Below are positions 8,885-17,365 of a stretch of 50,647 bases of DNA, one piece after another. This DNA is from an uncultured Pseudomonadota bacterium (GTDB taxonomy: Bacteria; Pseudomonadota; Gammaproteobacteria; Steroidobacterales; Steroidobacteraceae). The notes under the pieces were generated by a model. That model saw only the letters and a program-made list of their open reading frames with translations, was not told the origin of the DNA and made no database searches. Every line of letters starts with the position of its first letter. Position 1 is the first letter of the stretch. The stretch lies in the NCBI GenBank assembly GCA_903910215.1, contig CAIVYV010000072.1:1-50647 (forward strand), read 5' to 3'. The translations under genes and the position numbers were made by a program.

Positions 8885-9027
8885 CTTGTTGGGGGGTGAC
8901 TAGTTTTTGTCCGGAAACAGGCGTAAAAGGTTCGATCAGGCGTATCGATCCTTTTAAGGGTCGGTCGAACGGGGGGATAAAAACAAGAAGGGACTGATAG
9001 GCCGGACGGGCTGTCCGGCCTTTTTTT
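8885..9027 (+). ncRNA. Candidate structured small RNA ending in a terminator
   Basis: The gap between ubiE and the DUF971 gene (both minus strand) holds nested inverted repeats. Bases 8903-8912 (GTTTTTGTCC) can pair with 8975-8984 (GGATAAAAAC), ten pairs with one G-U. Inside, 8925-8936 (AAAAGGTTCGAT) pairs with 8944-8955 (ATCGATCCTTTT) apart from one T-T mismatch. The 3' side ends in a canonical terminator hairpin plus seven T that works only in the plus direction, opposite to both flanking genes. No good plus-strand promoter was found: TATATT at 8874-8879 is the best -10 and lacks a -35. It could instead act as a minus-strand leader of ubiE. No known RNA family was recognised. Confidence 0.35.
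9000..9027 (+). terminator. Rho-independent terminator, plus strand
   Basis: GGCCGGAC (9000-9007) pairs perfectly with GTCCGGCC (9013-9020) around a five-base loop, followed directly by seven T (9021-9027). Read on the minus strand the hairpin is followed by TATCAG, so it is not a usual terminator for DUF971 there. It implies a plus-strand transcript in this gap. Confidence 0.8.
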
Positions 9028-9030
9028 GTC

Positions 9031-9405
9031 TCAGGTTCCCGAGCCGCTCTGCAGCCGATCACGGACTTTTTGCAGGTAAGCAGCCCATCTCGTCGCGTGC
9101 TCCGCACCGAGTTCCCGCAGATATTTCCAGGTGTAAAGCCCGGTGTCGTGTCCGTCGTCGAACACCAACCGAACGGCGTATTGGCCGATCGGTTCGACGG
9201 CCGTGATCATCACTTGCTGTTTGCCGAGCACGAGGGTTTCCTGACCTGGTCCGTGCCCTTGCACCTCAGCCGAGGGCGAGTGCACGCGCAGATACTCGAA
9301 CGGCAGTGAATAGTGCTCTGCCTCACCAAAAGCGACCTCGAGTACCCGCGATTGCTTACGCAGACGTATTTCCGTGGGTGTCGGCGCTGAGGCTGGCTTA
9401 TTCAC
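9031..9405 (-). CDS. DUF971 (GBBH-like N-terminal domain) protein
   Basis: A 124-residue single-domain protein of the DUF971 family, related to the N-terminal domain of gamma-butyrobetaine hydroxylase. Typical features are EIRLRKQSRVLEVAFGEAE at the start, LPFEYLRVHSPSAEVQGHG in the middle, and VRLVFDDGHDTGLYTWKYLRELG at the end, the best-conserved block of the family. Homologues often sit beside ubiE in gammaproteobacteria, as here, and a link to iron or quinone metabolism has been guessed from that; the biochemical role is unknown to me. The gene is divergent from the Kor cluster, 69 bases away. Confidence 0.9.
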   Translation of the reverse strand: MNKPASAPTPTEIRLRKQSRVLEVAFGEAEHYSLPFEYLRVHSPSAEVQGHGPGQETLVLGKQQVMITAVEPIGQYAVRLVFDDGHDTGLYTWKYLRELGAEHATRWAAYLQKVRDRLQSGSGT

Positions 9406-9474
9406 GGTGACATTTTACCCAGCCTCTTGGATACTCGGGCGAAAAGGGTGGTTGTTCGACAGACCGGGGGTCAT

Positions 9475-11271
9475 ATGGCGTCGACGGATACCTCACATCC
9501 CGACTATTTCCATAAGGTCGTGGATTGTCAGTGGGCCTGCCCGGCTCACACCGATGTTCCCGAGTACATCCGATTGATTGCACAGGGGCGCTTCACCGAT
9601 GCGTATCTGGTGAATCGGCGCTCCAACGTCTTCCCCGGCATCCTCGGGCGAGTTTGTGACCGCCCCTGCGAGCCTGCGTGTCGGCGTGGCCGAGTTGAAG
9701 AGAAGCCCGTTGCCATTTGTCGCCTAAAGCGGGTGGCCGCCGATCATAAAGAAGACTATCGCGATCGACTCCCTGAGATTCCCGCTCACAAGAACGGCAA
9801 GAAGATCGCTTGCATCGGCGCAGGATGCGCATCGCTTACCGTCGCTAACGATCTGATGCCGCTCGGCTACGAAGTGACGATCTTCGAACAGTTCGCCGTC
9901 GCTGGCGGCTTGATGCGCACCAACATCCCCTCGTTCCGCTTGCCTGGCAGCGTGCTCGACGAAGAGATCGGCACGATCGTCGAAATGGGTGTCGATCTGC
10001 GATTGGGTCATCGCATTGATTCGATGCGTCAATTGTTGGAAGAGGGCGGCTTCGATGCCATCTTCGTCGGCTCCGGTGCGCCGAAGGGCAAAGAATTGGA
10101 CTTGCCAGGTCGCACAGAGGCCGCCGCCAATGTTCATATCGGCATCACTTGGCTCGAATCGATCGCCTTCGATCATGTGCACTCGGTCGGTGAGAGCGTG
10201 TTGATCATTGGAGTCGGCAACACAGCGATGGATTGCTGCCGAAGCTCTTTACGCCTCGGCGCCAAGAGCGTGAAGGTAATGGCGCGAAAACCGCGACAGT
10301 TTTTCAAAGCCTCCGAGTGGGAGCTCGAGGATGCCGAAGCCGAGAGCGTCGAGATCGTGATCAATCGATCTCCGAAGTCGTTCGTACTCGAACAGGGCCG
10401 TCTGCGCGGCATGATGTTCGACGTGGTCGAGTACGACACCGATACGGCTGGGCGCATCACTGCTGAGCGCATTGTCGGCGAGGAATTTTTCCCCGCCGAC
10501 GACGTGATTCTCGCCATTGGTCAAGAAAACGCGTTTCCTTGGGTCGAGCGCGACCTTGGAATCGAGTTTGATTGTTGGGATATTCCGAGAGTGGACGCCG
10601 TCACCTTCGAAAGTACGCGCCCCGGCGTTTTCTTCGGCGGCGACGCCGCTTTTGGTCCTAAGAATATCATCTGGTCGGTCGAGCATGGCCATCAAGCTGC
10701 GATTTCGATCCATCTGCATTGCCAAGGCGCCGATTTGAACGCGCGGATGTCGCCCGGTATGAATCTGCAGAGTCGCAAGATGGGTATGCACGAGTGGTCA
10801 TACGCCAACGACTACAACGTGGCTGAGCGGCGTCTTGTTCCGCACGTTTCTCTCAAGGAGAGATTCAAGAACATCGATATCGAAGTTGAGCTTGGGTTCA
10901 CAGCTGAACAGGCGGCTGCGGAAGTTCAACGTTGTCTCAATTGCGACGTACAAACGATTTTCGATGCCAAGTTGTGCATCGAATGCGACGCATGCATCGA
11001 CATCTGCCCCGTTGATTGCCTGACCATGACGGCCGACGGTGATGATGCGGATCTACGTACGCGGCTCAAGGCGCCTGCCAAAAATGTTACGCAGGCGCTC
11101 TATGTCAGCGAGCCGCTGAAGTTCACAAGCCGGGTGATGGTCAAAGACGAGGATGTCTGTGTGCATTGCGGACTATGCGCCGAGCGCTGCCCGACGGCGG
11201 CTTGGGATATGCAGAAGTCTTGGGTGAAGTGGCCCCATGCTATCGATCAGAGCTCGGGAGGTGCCGGTTGA
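9475..11271 (+). CDS. korC: NAD(P)H:ferredoxin oxidoreductase subunit of 2-oxoacid oxidoreductase (KorC type)
   Basis: A 598-residue GltD-like flavoprotein. The N terminus is the Fe-S helical domain (CQWACPAHTDVPEYIRLI, then GRVCDRPCEPACRRG). Next come an FAD site with GAGCASLTVAND, a pyridine-nucleotide site with IIGVGNTAMDCCRSSLRLGA, and the FAD-closing GGDAAFGPKNIIWSVEHG. The C terminus adds two ferredoxin clusters, CIECDACIDICPVDC and CVHCGLCAERCPTAAW. This layout matches KorC of the 2-oxoglutarate:NADP+ oxidoreductases of Azoarcus and Thauera, which pass electrons between ferredoxin and NADP. ATG at 9475 was chosen over an upstream TTG because homology begins shortly after it. The stop overlaps the korA ATG by one base. 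Confidence 0.83.
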   Translation: MASTDTSHPDYFHKVVDCQWACPAHTDVPEYIRLIAQGRFTDAYLVNRRSNVFPGILGRVCDRPCEPACRRGRVEEKPVAICRLKRVAADHKEDYRDRLPEIPAHKNGKKIACIGAGCASLTVANDLMPLGYEVTIFEQFAVAGGLMRTNIPSFRLPGSVLDEEIGTIVEMGVDLRLGHRIDSMRQLLEEGGFDAIFVGSGAPKGKELDLPGRTEAAANVHIGITWLESIAFDHVHSVGESVLIIGVGNTAMDCCRSSLRLGAKSVKVMARKPRQFFKASEWELEDAEAESVEIVINRSPKSFVLEQGRLRGMMFDVVEYDTDTAGRITAERIVGEEFFPADDVILAIGQENAFPWVERDLGIEFDCWDIPRVDAVTFESTRPGVFFGGDAAFGPKNIIWSVEHGHQAAISIHLHCQGADLNARMSPGMNLQSRKMGMHEWSYANDYNVAERRLVPHVSLKERFKNIDIEVELGFTAEQAAAEVQRCLNCDVQTIFDAKLCIECDACIDICPVDCLTMTADGDDADLRTRLKAPAKNVTQALYVSEPLKFTSRVMVKDEDVCVHCGLCAERCPTAAWDMQKSWVKWPHAIDQSSGGAG

Positions 11272-13091
11272 TGTCACGGGTCAATGATTTCGCCATCAAA
11301 ATCGCGACGGTCAATGGCACCGGGTCGGCGAGCGCCAATACGCTGCTCATGAAGTCGATTTTCCGCAGCGGCATTCCTGTGATGGGTAAGAACTACTTCC
11401 CATCCAACATCCAAGGCCTGCCAACCTGGTACGAGATTCGCGTGTCGAAAGACGGCTATGTCGCAAGATCCGGCAAGGTCGACATCATGGTGTGCATGAA
11501 TGCCGAGACCTATGCGCGTGATGTGCGCGAGGTTGCCGCCGGCGGTTATCTGATCTACGACTCAACCTGGCCGCGCCCCGCTTTGCTCAAGCGCGAAGAC
11601 GTCACCGTGCTCGGCGTTCCGCTCGCACAGATGTGCAACGAGAACTTCAAGGGGGTGCGAACGCGCATCCTGATGAAGAACATTTGCTACGCGGGTGTTT
11701 TGGCGGCGCTACTCGATCTCGATCTTGCGCGGATTCGAGAGCTACTCGCCGAGACCTATGCGAAAAAACCGGCACTGGTCGAGTCGAATATGCAGGCGAT
11801 TCAGCTCGGCTATGACTATGCCCGAGCGCATTTCATCTGTCCTTTGCCGTTGCGGGTATCGCCGATGGACAAGACCGCCGGCCATATCATGATCGACGGA
11901 AACACGGCCGCAGCGCTCGGCTGCCTCTATGCGGGAGCCACCGTCGCCGCATGGTATCCGATCACACCATCGACTTCTTTGATGGATGCTTTCAAGTCTT
12001 TCGCCGAAAAGACTCGCATCGATCCCGAGACGAATCGTGCTCAGTTTGCGTTTATTCAGGCCGAAGATGAGTTATCCGCTATTGGCATGGTACTCGGTGC
12101 CAACTGGAACGGTGCCCGCGCCTTCACTGCGACATCGGGTCCGGGTGTGTCGCTGATGGGAGAGTTTCTGGGGCTCGCATATTATGCGGAGGTTCCGGCT
12201 GTCTTGTTCGATGTGCAGCGCGTCGGTCCCTCAACGGGCATGCCGACCCGCACCCAACAGTGCGACGTGCTCGCAGCAGCGTATGCATCCCACGGCGATA
12301 CCAAGCACGTTTGTCTTTATCCCGCCAATCCCGAAGAGTGTTTCTACATGGCGGTGCAAGCTTTCGATCTCGCCGAGCGGTTGCAAACGCCCGTGATGGT
12401 GTTGCTCGATCTCGACATCGGTATGAACGATTGGATGTGTCGTGATCTCGTTTGGGATGACGCTTATCGTCCCGATCGCGGCAAGGTACTTGGAAAAGAC
12501 GAAGTCGAAAAACTAGAGAAGTTCCATCGATATGTCGATAAAGACGAAGATGGCATCACGTATCGCACTTTGCCCGGCGTGCATCCGAAGGGTGCTTACT
12601 TCACGCGCGGCTCAGGGCATACGCAGTTCGGCACTTACACCGAAGACGCAGCCGAGTACCAGGTGGTGATGGATCGGTTGACGCGAAAATTTGCGACGAC
12701 AAAAGACTACATACCTAAAGCCATTTTGCAGGGAGATGGCAAAGCAAAAGTCGCGATTGTGTCGATTGGCAGTTGCGATGGCGCGATTCGTGAAGCGCTT
12801 GATGTGCTCGCACAACGGGGCATCAAACTCGATTATCTGCGAGTACGTGGATTTCCCTTTGGCGAGGATGTCGAGGGTTTTCTCGAATCCCACGATCGCA
12901 TCTATGTTGTAGAGCAGAACCGGGATGCCCAGTTTCGATCCTTGCTGATTCTCGAAACTCGAGTCGAGAAAGCGAAACTACACTCTTTGTTGCACTACAG
13001 CGGTCTGCCGGTCTCATCGGCTTTCATCGTGGATGGCGTGCTCGCGGATTTGGCTGAGGGTCAGCGGTCAGTTGTGGGGGTCGTATCATGA
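11271..13091 (+). CDS. korA: 2-oxoacid:ferredoxin oxidoreductase, fused gamma-alpha subunit (KorA)
   Basis: This 606-residue protein fuses two domains that are separate in many archaea. The gamma domain (residues about 1-190) begins with IKIATVNGTGSASANTLLM and binds CoA in the family. The alpha domain (about 200-580) opens with DGNTAAALGCLYAGATV and YPITPSTSLMDAF and contains ATSGPGVSLMGEFLGLAYYAE. With KorB it oxidises a 2-oxoacid with CoA to acyl-CoA and CO2, or does the reverse. 2-Oxoglutarate is the likely substrate by analogy with KorABC; branched-chain or other 2-oxoacids cannot be excluded. ATG at 11271 overlaps the korC stop; an open stretch further upstream belongs to korC. Confidence 0.87.
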   Translation: MSRVNDFAIKIATVNGTGSASANTLLMKSIFRSGIPVMGKNYFPSNIQGLPTWYEIRVSKDGYVARSGKVDIMVCMNAETYARDVREVAAGGYLIYDSTWPRPALLKREDVTVLGVPLAQMCNENFKGVRTRILMKNICYAGVLAALLDLDLARIRELLAETYAKKPALVESNMQAIQLGYDYARAHFICPLPLRVSPMDKTAGHIMIDGNTAAALGCLYAGATVAAWYPITPSTSLMDAFKSFAEKTRIDPETNRAQFAFIQAEDELSAIGMVLGANWNGARAFTATSGPGVSLMGEFLGLAYYAEVPAVLFDVQRVGPSTGMPTRTQQCDVLAAAYASHGDTKHVCLYPANPEECFYMAVQAFDLAERLQTPVMVLLDLDIGMNDWMCRDLVWDDAYRPDRGKVLGKDEVEKLEKFHRYVDKDEDGITYRTLPGVHPKGAYFTRGSGHTQFGTYTEDAAEYQVVMDRLTRKFATTKDYIPKAILQGDGKAKVAIVSIGSCDGAIREALDVLAQRGIKLDYLRVRGFPFGEDVEGFLESHDRIYVVEQNRDAQFRSLLILETRVEKAKLHSLLHYSGLPVSSAFIVDGVLADLAEGQRSVVGVVS

Positions 13092-14146
13092 CGTTCATTC
13101 CGAAGCCGAAAATCCGTCACCCGGATTTGCCGCTCAACGACCTCGGGCTCACACGACGGGATTACGAAGGATCCTTATCGACACTCTGCGCTGGCTGTGG
13201 CCACGATTCGATCACCGCAGCAATCACTGAGGCCTGCTGGGGGATTTCGATTCGCCCCGAAAATCTCGCCAAACTCTCCGGTATTGGTTGTTCCTCAAAG
13301 ACGACAGCCTATTTCGTCAATGGCGGACACGGCTTCAATTCCGTTCACGGTCGCATGCCCTCGATCGCGACCGGCGCTAATGCTGCCAACCGGGATCTTT
13401 ACTATATCGGTATCTCGGGTGATGGCGATTCTCTGTCAATCGGCCTTGGGCAGTTCTGTCACGCGATCCGGCGCAATCTCAACATGCTGTACATCATCGA
13501 GAACAACGGTGTGTACGGTCTGACTAAAGGTCAGTTTTCCGCTTCGGCGGATATTGGTACGAAGGCCAAAAAGGGCGAAGTCAATCAGCAGCCCCCGATC
13601 GATCCCGTGCTACTGGCGATGAACCTGGGCGCAGGCTTCGTTGCGCGCAGCTTTTCGGGTGATAAGCAGCAATTGGTGCCGCTCATCCAAGCGGGGCTCA
13701 ATTATCCGGGTTTCGCACTGATCGACGTGCTGTCGCCCTGTGTCACATTCAATGATCATGACGGCTCGACCAAGAGCTACGCCTATACGCGCGAGCATTA
13801 CGAACCGATCGTCGAAGCCGACTTCGTACCACTGCGCCAGGAAATCCGTACCGACTACGCCGCTGGCGAGTCGACGGCCGTGACGCTGCATGACGGCAAT
13901 CGGGTGGTGCTCCGCAAGCTCGCTGAGGATTACGATCCGACGGACGCTCATCGCGCCTACGACTATGTGCAGCAGCACATTACCCGCGGCGAATATCTGA
14001 CCGGGCTGTTGCACTGCCGTTCGACGGCGGAGACCGAGTTCCATGCCCTCAGCCGAACGCCGGAGCAGCCCTTGAACCAGATTCCCTACTCGCAGCTACA
14101 TCCGGGAGCGGCCGGTCTCGCACGCTTGTTGGCGCGCTACCGTTGA
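13088..14146 (+). CDS. korB: 2-oxoacid:ferredoxin oxidoreductase beta subunit, thiamine diphosphate-binding (KorB)
   Basis: The 352-residue beta subunit carries the TPP and [4Fe-4S] site: STLCAGCGHDSITAAI with its CxxC, GIGCSSKTTAYF with a third Cys, and the TPP-Mg motif GDGDSLSIGLGQFCHA followed by IIENNGVYGLTKGQ. A fourth Cys in LIDVLSPCVTFND completes the usual cluster ligands. ATGA overlap with korA couples translation. No ferredoxin gene lies nearby, so the redox partner is either the Fe-S domains of the first subunit or a ferredoxin encoded elsewhere. Confidence 0.92.
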   Translation: MTFIPKPKIRHPDLPLNDLGLTRRDYEGSLSTLCAGCGHDSITAAITEACWGISIRPENLAKLSGIGCSSKTTAYFVNGGHGFNSVHGRMPSIATGANAANRDLYYIGISGDGDSLSIGLGQFCHAIRRNLNMLYIIENNGVYGLTKGQFSASADIGTKAKKGEVNQQPPIDPVLLAMNLGAGFVARSFSGDKQQLVPLIQAGLNYPGFALIDVLSPCVTFNDHDGSTKSYAYTREHYEPIVEADFVPLRQEIRTDYAAGESTAVTLHDGNRVVLRKLAEDYDPTDAHRAYDYVQQHITRGEYLTGLLHCRSTAETEFHALSRTPEQPLNQIPYSQLHPGAAGLARLLARYR

Positions 14147-14199
14147 GTGTCCTACACTTGCCACTTCGACAACGGTTTAAACCAGTGGAGTAGAGCTAG

Positions 14200-14322
14200 A
14201 TGGGTAAGGGAGATAGCAGAAGCCGTCGCGGCAAGATTTATCAAGGTTCTTTCGGCAAGACTCGTCCGAAGGATCCGGTTCGCGCCAAGAAGCGCGCAGC
14301 CAAAAAGACGTCCAAGAAGTAA
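14200..14322 (+). CDS. Small ribosomal subunit protein Thx-type (bTHX)
   Basis: A 40-residue, very basic protein: MGKGDSRSRRGKIYQGSFGK at the start, then TRPKDP and a Lys/Arg/Ala tail ending in KKTSKK. MGKGD followed by basic residues, RGKI and GS-[FY]-GK-[TS]-RPK is the signature of the Thx/30S THX family, a small peptide bound in the 30S head and first described in Thermus. A purine-rich AGTGGAG lies about 11 bases upstream as a ribosome-binding site. The gene has its own strong terminator directly behind it. It starts 53 bases after korB and is easily missed because of its size. Confidence 0.85.
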   Translation: MGKGDSRSRRGKIYQGSFGKTRPKDPVRAKKRAAKKTSKK

Positions 14323-14351
14323 AAGACACCCGGCTTTACAGGCACAGGTCG

Positions 14352-14390
14352 CAAGGCCCGTCGGAGAAATCCGGTGGGCCTTGTTTTTTT
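14352..14390 (+). terminator. Rho-independent terminator after the Thx gene
   Basis: CAAGGCCC (14352-14359) pairs with GGGCCTTG (14376-14383), with further pairing inside (GGA with TCC), followed by seven T. It ends the plus-strand kor/Thx transcript before the convergent MFS gene. Confidence 0.88.
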
Positions 14391-14414
14391 GGTGGCGTCG
14401 GATCCGATCCCAGT

Positions 14415-15635
14415 TTAAACGGACGTGATCGGGCCTCGTCGCAGTAGCATGATCGCGCCAGCCAGCAGCACGAAGGCTGCCGCGAAAAACGAAGCGCCGG
14501 CAAAATCGAAGCGGCTCGTGGCGATGCTGAACAGGTGGGTCATCGCAAACGGCGCCACGATCGCCGTGAAGCTCACGATGCCACTGATCGCACCTTGCAG
14601 CTCCCCTTGTGCGTTGGCCGGTACTCGTCGAGATAGCATGGCGCGGATCGATGGCATGGTGAGCCCGAGCAAGCAGCCGAGCGGAATACTCGCGAACAAC
14701 ATCGCCGGTGAGCTTGCGAAGGCGTAGCCGAGAAAGCCGAGCGCTCCTCCGGTCATACCGATGATCGCGGTGCGATGTTCACCCAACTTGCGGGTGAACA
14801 TACCCACCAAGCCACCCTGCACGACCGCAGTACCGAGACCCAGTGCGGCTAGCGAAAGCCCAACGTCCCGCTCCGTCCAGTCGAACTTGGCCATGACGGT
14901 CCAAGTCCAGGTGGAGGGTAGTGTGTCGTGGCCGATCTGATAGAAGAAGAGTACGACCAGCAATAGAGCGGCACCGGGAATCACGCGCAACGATTTCAAT
15001 GCACCAAGTACGTTGGCACGGCGAACCGAGAAAGCACGCCGTTGGGTGGTGGGCAGCGTTTCGCGCAGCACGATGATCGCGATCAAGAAGTTCAGCGCCG
15101 TGAATACGGCCGCTGCAAAAAACGGTACGCGTGATCCATAGCCGCCGAGCAAGCCGCCGATCACGGGTCCGACGATGAAGCCCATGCCCCAAGCCGCACC
15201 GTTGAGGCCAAAATATTTGGCTCGCTCTGCATGCGGAATGAGATCAGCCACTACGGCATTGGCTGTCGCGAATGTTGCGCCCGCAATACCGGCGATGATG
15301 CGACCGATAAACAGCCAAGCTAGTGTTGGTGCGAGACCCATCAAGACATAGTCGACGGACAATGCGGCGAGCGAGGCCAACAGGATGGGTTTTCGTCCGT
15401 AACGATCGCTGAGATTGCCGAGAATGGGTGAAAAGATGAACTGCATCGATGCATAGGCCAGCGTCAGCCATCCCGCGATCGGCGCTGCTTCTGCCAACGT
15501 AGCGCCGGAGAGCTCCATTACCAATTGTGGTGCGATCGGAATGATGATTCCGATACCCAGCGAGTCGATGAAGAGCGCCATAGCCACGACGGGCAGCATG
15601 GCGCGACTTGGCGGACTCGCTGAACTCATGCTCAT
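14415..15635 (-). CDS. MFS transporter, TetA/multidrug efflux type
   Basis: A 406-residue, 12-segment major facilitator of the DHA1/TetA branch, probably a drug or metabolite:proton antiporter. The first segment has VVAMALFIDSLGIGIIIPIAPQL, the loop 2-3 motif is GNLSDRYGRKPILLASL, and segment 5 carries GAAWGMGFIVGPVIGGLLGG, the antiporter motif C. The longer open frame upstream is antisense or shadow; ATG at 15635 starts MSMSSASPP just before the first membrane segment and overlaps the stop of the ketosynthase gene. The coupling suggests that the pump exports or protects against a product connected with that enzyme, but this is inference. Confidence 0.87.
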   Translation of the reverse strand: MSMSSASPPSRAMLPVVAMALFIDSLGIGIIIPIAPQLVMELSGATLAEAAPIAGWLTLAYASMQFIFSPILGNLSDRYGRKPILLASLAALSVDYVLMGLAPTLAWLFIGRIIAGIAGATFATANAVVADLIPHAERAKYFGLNGAAWGMGFIVGPVIGGLLGGYGSRVPFFAAAVFTALNFLIAIIVLRETLPTTQRRAFSVRRANVLGALKSLRVIPGAALLLVVLFFYQIGHDTLPSTWTWTVMAKFDWTERDVGLSLAALGLGTAVVQGGLVGMFTRKLGEHRTAIIGMTGGALGFLGYAFASSPAMLFASIPLGCLLGLTMPSIRAMLSRRVPANAQGELQGAISGIVSFTAIVAPFAMTHLFSIATSRFDFAGASFFAAAFVLLAGAIMLLRRGPITSV

Positions 15636-16711
15636 GTCAATGCATGACCTTTCGAGCGTCGGTAACGTTGTACAAGTTCGAGTGCAGAATAGGGCGACGG
15701 CGGTAGATCGATCGACGACGAACCGATCGGTTGAGTACGTGCACCCCAACGTACCAGATGCGCACAAAAGGTCAGTCCGCCGCCGAATGCCGGCATCAAT
15801 AGCAGTGACCCGGACTTGATGCGGCCTTGTTCGAGAGCCTCGCACAAGGCAACGGGCACTGTCGCCGCCGACATGTTTCCATATCGCTGCACATTCACGA
15901 AGACGCGATCCATCGGCACGTTGGCGCGCTTGGCGACATACTCGATGATGCGCAGGTTAGCTTGATGGGGGATGACGAGATCAACTTCATCGGGCGTTTT
16001 ACCGGCGCGTCGCAGCACGTCTTCACAGGCGCCGCCCATTCCTGTGACGGCCTTCTTGAAGATCTCTTGACCTTCGAATTGCCACTCCGTCACCCCGGTG
16101 AGTCGATCTTGATGTACGTACGCGCCGCCGATGCCGTGGATGCGCAGGATATCGCGTGCCTCTCCGTAGCAGCCGAGCTTTTCCAGCATGACGCCGGACT
16201 CTTCATCTGTCGCTTGCAGGATGACGGCGGCAGCGCCATCGCCGAAGAGCACCGAGACGTTGCGATCATCCCAATTCATATAAGGAGCGATGCGTTCGCC
16301 GCCGACAACCAAAGCTGAACGAACGACACCGCTACGAATCATGGCGGTTGCGGTGGACAGCCCGTAGAGAAAGCTAGTGCAGGCGGTGTTTACGTCCATC
16401 GCAGCGCAGCCGTCGGCGCCGATCCGTTGCTGCAAACCCGAGGCCATGTTCGGGCACTGATCGTCATGCGTCGTCGTTCCGAAAACGATGAGCTCGATAT
16501 CTTTGCCGCTCAATCCGGCGCAAGCGAGGGCTCGTTCGGCTGCGACATGCGCCATGTCGGCGAGAGGAACATGCGAAATACGACGCTCGCTGATACCTGT
16601 TCGAGTCGTGATCCATTCGTCCGAGGTATCGAGAAAGGTCGCGATGTCGTTATTGCTGAGTGCTGCTGGTGGCAGACATTTGCCCCAGCCCGTGATGCCT
16701 GCATTCGGCAT
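15632..16711 (-). CDS. 3-oxoacyl-ACP synthase III (FabH) family protein
   Basis: A 359-residue thiolase-fold condensing enzyme. The start MPNAGITGWGKCLPP matches the family opening. The triad is complete: Cys in DVNTACTSFLYGLS, His in VIPHQANLRI and Asn in YGNMSAATVPVAL; GGGLTFCAHLVRW is the closing motif. FabH starts fatty-acid synthesis by joining acetyl-CoA to malonyl-ACP. The absence of plsX, fabD or acpP nearby and the coupling to an efflux pump suggest a paralogue for a special acyl or polyketide product, or a solitary housekeeping copy. The C-terminal extension after VRWGA, roughly 35 residues, is longer than in E. coli FabH. Confidence 0.88.
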   Translation of the reverse strand: MPNAGITGWGKCLPPAALSNNDIATFLDTSDEWITTRTGISERRISHVPLADMAHVAAERALACAGLSGKDIELIVFGTTTHDDQCPNMASGLQQRIGADGCAAMDVNTACTSFLYGLSTATAMIRSGVVRSALVVGGERIAPYMNWDDRNVSVLFGDGAAAVILQATDEESGVMLEKLGCYGEARDILRIHGIGGAYVHQDRLTGVTEWQFEGQEIFKKAVTGMGGACEDVLRRAGKTPDEVDLVIPHQANLRIIEYVAKRANVPMDRVFVNVQRYGNMSAATVPVALCEALEQGRIKSGSLLLMPAFGGGLTFCAHLVRWGARTQPIGSSSIDLPPSPYSALELVQRYRRSKGHALT

Positions 16712-16861
16712 GAGCGTCCCCTCTCCGGATTCCGGGTGTATCCCCGTGTGAGGCGCGAGGATACCCCTCGACGAGGTCCCGTTCCAACTGTTGGTCAAAT
16801 AGATGAATTTTGCGGTCACGAGCAGGATGCCGAGCTAACTTTCACTTCGGCAAACAACAAC

Positions 16862-17365
16862 ATGAAGAGGGGGTTCGACATGTGGATGCCACCGCTCGAT
16901 GATGCTTGGCAAGGCAAGGTGCAGTTTTACGAGCTCTTGTTCGGCACTTGGACCGTCTACATTCTCCTCGTCTTGATGTGGGAGCGAGTACTGAAAGCGC
17001 CGCTAGAAGAGTGGCGCTACGTGTTGTTGACGTTCTTCGGTGCGGGTGCTTTTTGGGTGAACCATTACTGGCTCAAGGCGCCTCCGCCAATCTGGCTCAT
17101 CCTGATCAATCTTTACACCGTCTTTTTCGTGACGGCTTGGTGGGTGATCGGCATGCGCGGACGTCAGCGTTCGTTCGGCTGGAAAGTCGCAGCCTTGCTA
17201 GGCAGTGTCGTATTCACCGTTTCCTTTATTTTCTTCGAGCAAATCGCCCGCATCGGCGTCGAGCGCTGGGGTATGCACGAATTCTGCTTTATGACGCTTA
17301 GCTTCTTCGGGTTCTGGTGGTTGATCCTGTGGCGCAGGAAACAGCCGCCGGTGAACCCGGCCTAA
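16862..17365 (+). CDS. Predicted four-segment inner-membrane protein
   Basis: About 167 residues from ATG 16862 (ATG at 16880 is also possible). Four hydrophobic segments are visible: LLFGTWTVYILLVLMWERVL, YVLLTFFGAGAFWVNHYWL, IWLILINLYTVFFVTAWWVI and VAALLGSVVFTVSFIFF, plus a fifth stretch FMTLSFFGFWWLILW before the basic C terminus. It is rich in Trp and Phe. No family was recognised. It diverges from the ketosynthase gene across a 150-base gap and converges on the amine oxidase gene, which ends 8 bases away. Confidence 0.72.
   Translation: MKRGFDMWMPPLDDAWQGKVQFYELLFGTWTVYILLVLMWERVLKAPLEEWRYVLLTFFGAGAFWVNHYWLKAPPPIWLILINLYTVFFVTAWWVIGMRGRQRSFGWKVAALLGSVVFTVSFIFFEQIARIGVERWGMHEFCFMTLSFFGFWWLILWRRKQPPVNPA

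Noticed and set aside
8048..8899. A 283-codon plus-strand open frame
   Set aside because: It is antisense to ubiE, whose SAM-binding motifs are clear; the plus-strand translation has no recognisable domain.
9000..9027. Hairpin as terminator of the DUF971 gene
   Set aside because: Its T tract is only on the plus strand; on the minus strand it is preceded, not followed, by the A/T run.
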